Shown piece after piece: positions 61,784 to 64,000 of a stretch of 64,000 nucleotides of DNA. The notes beneath the pieces are model-generated. The model was not told where the DNA came from. It worked only from the letters and a program-made list of their open reading frames with translations, and did no database searches. The stretch is from Herbidospora daliensis (lineage in GTDB: Bacteria > Actinomycetota > Actinomycetes > Streptosporangiales > Streptosporangiaceae), in the NCBI RefSeq assembly GCF_001570585.1, contig NZ_BBXF01000003.1:469353-533352 (forward strand), given 5' to 3'. Every line of letters begins with the position of its first letter. Position 1 is the stretch's first letter. The translations under genes and the position numbers were made by a program.

Positions 61784-64000
61784 ATGACGGCATCCGAGAA
61801 CTCAGGAATGAGCCGCCGCACCTTCGTCCGGACGTCGGCCTTGGGGGTGGCGTTAGCCGCGACGACCACCGGCGTCCAGACGGCGACGGCGTCGGCCGCG
61901 ACCGCGAACGTCACCGAGGCGGTGGCCGGGATCCCCTATGTCGGCGCCGGGAGCAACACCCCGGTCAGGCCGTTCCGGCTGCACGAGATCAGCCTGAAGA
62001 CCGGCCTGCTGCAGGAGAAGCGCGACCGGATGAAGGCGTTCCTGCAGGCGTTCGACGAACGCCGGTTCCTCTTCCTGTTCAACAACCAGGCGGGCCGGCC
62101 CAACCCCGCCGGCGTGACCGCGCCCGGCGGCTGGGAGGACGGCGGCCTGCTGAGCGGCCACTGGGCCGGGCACTACCTGAGCGCCCTGGCCCAGGCGTAC
62201 GCCGACCAGGGCGAGACCGTCTACAAGACCAAGCTCGACTGGATGGTCACCGAACTCGGCGCCTGCCAGGACGCCATCACCGCCCGCCTGACCGCCCCCG
62301 AGGACCCCGAGGAGCCCGAGGCGCTGCCCATCGGCCGCGTGGCCGGGAAGTTCGGCAACGCCCTGAAGCTGAACGGCGGCGGCAACGCCGAGCACGTCAG
62401 GCTGCCCCAGGAGGCGGTCTCCCAGCTGACCAACTTCACCATCGCGACCTGGGTCAACCTCGCCGCCGCGCAGAACTGGAGCCGGGTCTTCGACTTCGGC
62501 CAGAGCACCGCCGTCAACATGTTCCTCACCGCCCGCGCGGGCGTGACGGGCAACCCGCCCCGCTTCGCCATCACCACCTCGGGCAGCGGCGGCGAGCAGC
62601 AGATCAACGGCACCGCCGCGATCCCGACGGGCCAGTGGGTCCACCTGGCCGTCACCCTCGCGGGCGGCGTCGGCACCCTGTACGTCAACGGCGCCGTCGC
62701 CGGCACCAACCCGAACATGACCCTCAACCCGACCAACCTCGGCGTGCCCGGCAACGTCTGGATCGGCCGCTCCGCCTACGGCGACGCGATGCTCAACGCG
62801 AGCGTCGACGAGTTCCACATCTTCGACCGCGCCCTCAGCGCCGCCGAGATCACCTCGCTCCAGAGTTCCGCCGCGGGCACCACGGGCGGCGGCAACATCG
62901 CCTGGTACCGCTTCGACGAGACCGACGGCGCCTCCGCGCTCGACTCCTCGCCCAACAACCGCCCGGCCGGCATCGTCGCCATCCCGCAGTCGGGCGGCCA
63001 GCTCTGGAAGCCCGTCTACGCCGGCTACCTGGGCGCCATCCCCGAGGACGCCGTGATCCGCGTCGGCCCGCCCCGCTACGCCCAGTACGGCGGCAACGCC
63101 GCCACCAACGTGTGGGCGCCCTGGTACACCCAGCACAAGATCGTTCGCGGGCTGCTGGACGCGTACACGCTGACCGGGAACACCAGGGCCCGCGACATCG
63201 CCGTGAAGATGGCCGACTGGGCGCACAGCGCCCTGACCACCGGCGACAAGAACCACCCGAGCTACCCGGGCCCGGTCACCCGCGACAACCTCAACCTGAT
63301 GTGGGACACCTACATCGCGGGCGAGCTCGGCGGGGCCAACGAGGTGTTCGCCGAGATCCACGCCCTGACCGGCGACGCGAAGCACCTGGAGACCGCGAAG
63401 TTCTTCGACAACCGCGAGTCGCTGTTCGGCGCGACCGTCGAGAACCGCGACATCCTCACCGTCACCAACCCGCTCGCCTACGGCCGCAGGCGCCCGGCCC
63501 GCCTGCACGTCAACCAGCACGTGCCCGGCTTCTCGGGCTACCTGCGGATCTTCGAGCAGGGCGGCGGCGACGACTACCTGAAGGCCGCGAAGAACTTCTT
63601 CGGCATGCTGGTGCCGCACCGCATGTTCTCCCACGGCGGCCTCGGCGGGAACTACCCGGGCTCCAACAACAACATCGAGATGTTCCAGAACCGCGGCAAC
63701 ATCGCCAACGCGATCGCCCAGGGCGGCGCCGAGACCTGCTCGATCTACAACGTCGCCAAGCTGGCCAGGAACCTGTTCTTCCACACGCAGGACCCGGCCT
63801 ACATGGACTACTACGAGCGGGCCCTGTTCAACCAGCTCGCCGGCTCGCGGGCCGACTCGGCGAGCACGGCCAACCCGCAGGTCACCTACTTCCAGCCGCT
63901 GACCCCCGGCGCCGCCAAGTCCTACGGCAACACCGGCACCTGCTGCGGCGGCACCGGCCTGGAGATCCACACCAAGTACCAGGAGGCGACCTACTTCAAG
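61784..64000 (+). CDS. GH127-type beta-L-arabinofuranosidase with inserted LamG domain, Tat-exported, partial
   Basis: The gene runs past the right edge; 739 residues are visible. A twin-arginine signal (SRRTFVR then TSALGVALAATTT) starts it. The GH127 (DUF1680) body begins with PFRLHEISLKTGLLQEKRDR. A LamG/concanavalin-like sugar-binding domain is inserted near residues 183-400, after which GH127 resumes. Active-site residues known from HypBA1 are present: GGAETCSIYN near 650 and TCCGGTG near 720, giving a Glu/three-Cys zinc site with a Cys nucleophile. It likely trims arabinofuranosyl residues from plant polymers. ATG 61784 follows GGAAGG; ATG 61760 is possible. Confidence 0.87.
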   Translation, partial: MTASENSGMSRRTFVRTSALGVALAATTTGVQTATASAATANVTEAVAGIPYVGAGSNTPVRPFRLHEISLKTGLLQEKRDRMKAFLQAFDERRFLFLFNNQAGRPNPAGVTAPGGWEDGGLLSGHWAGHYLSALAQAYADQGETVYKTKLDWMVTELGACQDAITARLTAPEDPEEPEALPIGRVAGKFGNALKLNGGGNAEHVRLPQEAVSQLTNFTIATWVNLAAAQNWSRVFDFGQSTAVNMFLTARAGVTGNPPRFAITTSGSGGEQQINGTAAIPTGQWVHLAVTLAGGVGTLYVNGAVAGTNPNMTLNPTNLGVPGNVWIGRSAYGDAMLNASVDEFHIFDRALSAAEITSLQSSAAGTTGGGNIAWYRFDETDGASALDSSPNNRPAGIVAIPQSGGQLWKPVYAGYLGAIPEDAVIRVGPPRYAQYGGNAATNVWAPWYTQHKIVRGLLDAYTLTGNTRARDIAVKMADWAHSALTTGDKNHPSYPGPVTRDNLNLMWDTYIAGELGGANEVFAEIHALTGDAKHLETAKFFDNRESLFGATVENRDILTVTNPLAYGRRRPARLHVNQHVPGFSGYLRIFEQGGGDDYLKAAKNFFGMLVPHRMFSHGGLGGNYPGSNNNIEMFQNRGNIANAIAQGGAETCSIYNVAKLARNLFFHTQDPAYMDYYERALFNQLAGSRADSASTANPQVTYFQPLTPGAAKSYGNTGTCCGGTGLEIHTKYQEATYFK

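Overview
This is high-GC DNA with dense, mostly GTG- or ATG-started genes, many of them joined by 4-base stop/start overlaps (GTGA or ATGA). That style, together with luciferase-like (LLM) oxidoreductases, an ECF42-type sigma factor with its DGPF partner, actinobacterial HSP90/TPR genes, a GlnA-like ligase, Tat-exported enzymes and LacI-type CAZyme control, points to an actinomycete chromosome. A Streptosporangiales-type genome (Nonomuraea or Streptosporangium relatives) is an inference. I saw no rRNA, tRNA, CRISPR array or complete mobile element.

Layout. 1-13.5 kb: a partial phosphotransferase, two LLM oxidoreductases, a HAD phosphatase with a strong divergent operator, ArfB, an alpha/beta hydrolase + HSP90-family ATPase + TPR protein set, a PhoD phosphatase coupled to an FG-GAP protein, and an MFS exporter. 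13.7-16.6 kb: two secreted proteins separated by a strong hairpin. 17.1-28.6 kb: one apparent operon of twelve genes. It has four tandem leucine-rich STM4015-like paralogues, then STM4014 (ATP-grasp-like), STM4013 (phosphatase/sulfatase fold), STM4012 and STM4011 (two radical SAM enzymes), then an ABC exporter and a two-component system. The biochemical role of the STM401x set is, to my knowledge, unknown, and this is one of the two best discovery candidates.

28.7-42.2 kb: a DUF6745-like gene pair, then a LysR regulator divergent from a five-gene oxidative catabolic set (SDR, ThDP enzyme, enolase-superfamily enzyme, FAD/Fe-S oxidoreductase, SDR). Next, on the minus strand, is topoisomerase IB followed by a chain coding a 31-residue membrane peptide, a lipoprotein, an unusual NRAMP-like transporter and a PRC-barrel protein. 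42.2-48.4 kb: a small membrane-protein operon, a PadR regulator with a MacB-type ABC system, a glutamine-synthetase-like ligase and a DUF998 protein.

48.5-64 kb: a DGPF protein with an ECF42-like sigma factor fused in frame to a truncated tyrosine-recombinase-like region. It is followed by a CBS protein coupled to a giant protein combining FHA, a PrnB/IDO-like helical domain, a CPR-like FAD/NAD(P) reductase and cytochrome b5. This looks like a self-contained redox enzyme and is the second major candidate. The window ends with an S41-type peptidase, a two-component system, a methyltransferase, an orphan cytochrome oxidase subunit I, a VOC protein, and a truncated GH127-type glycosidase behind two LacI-type operators.
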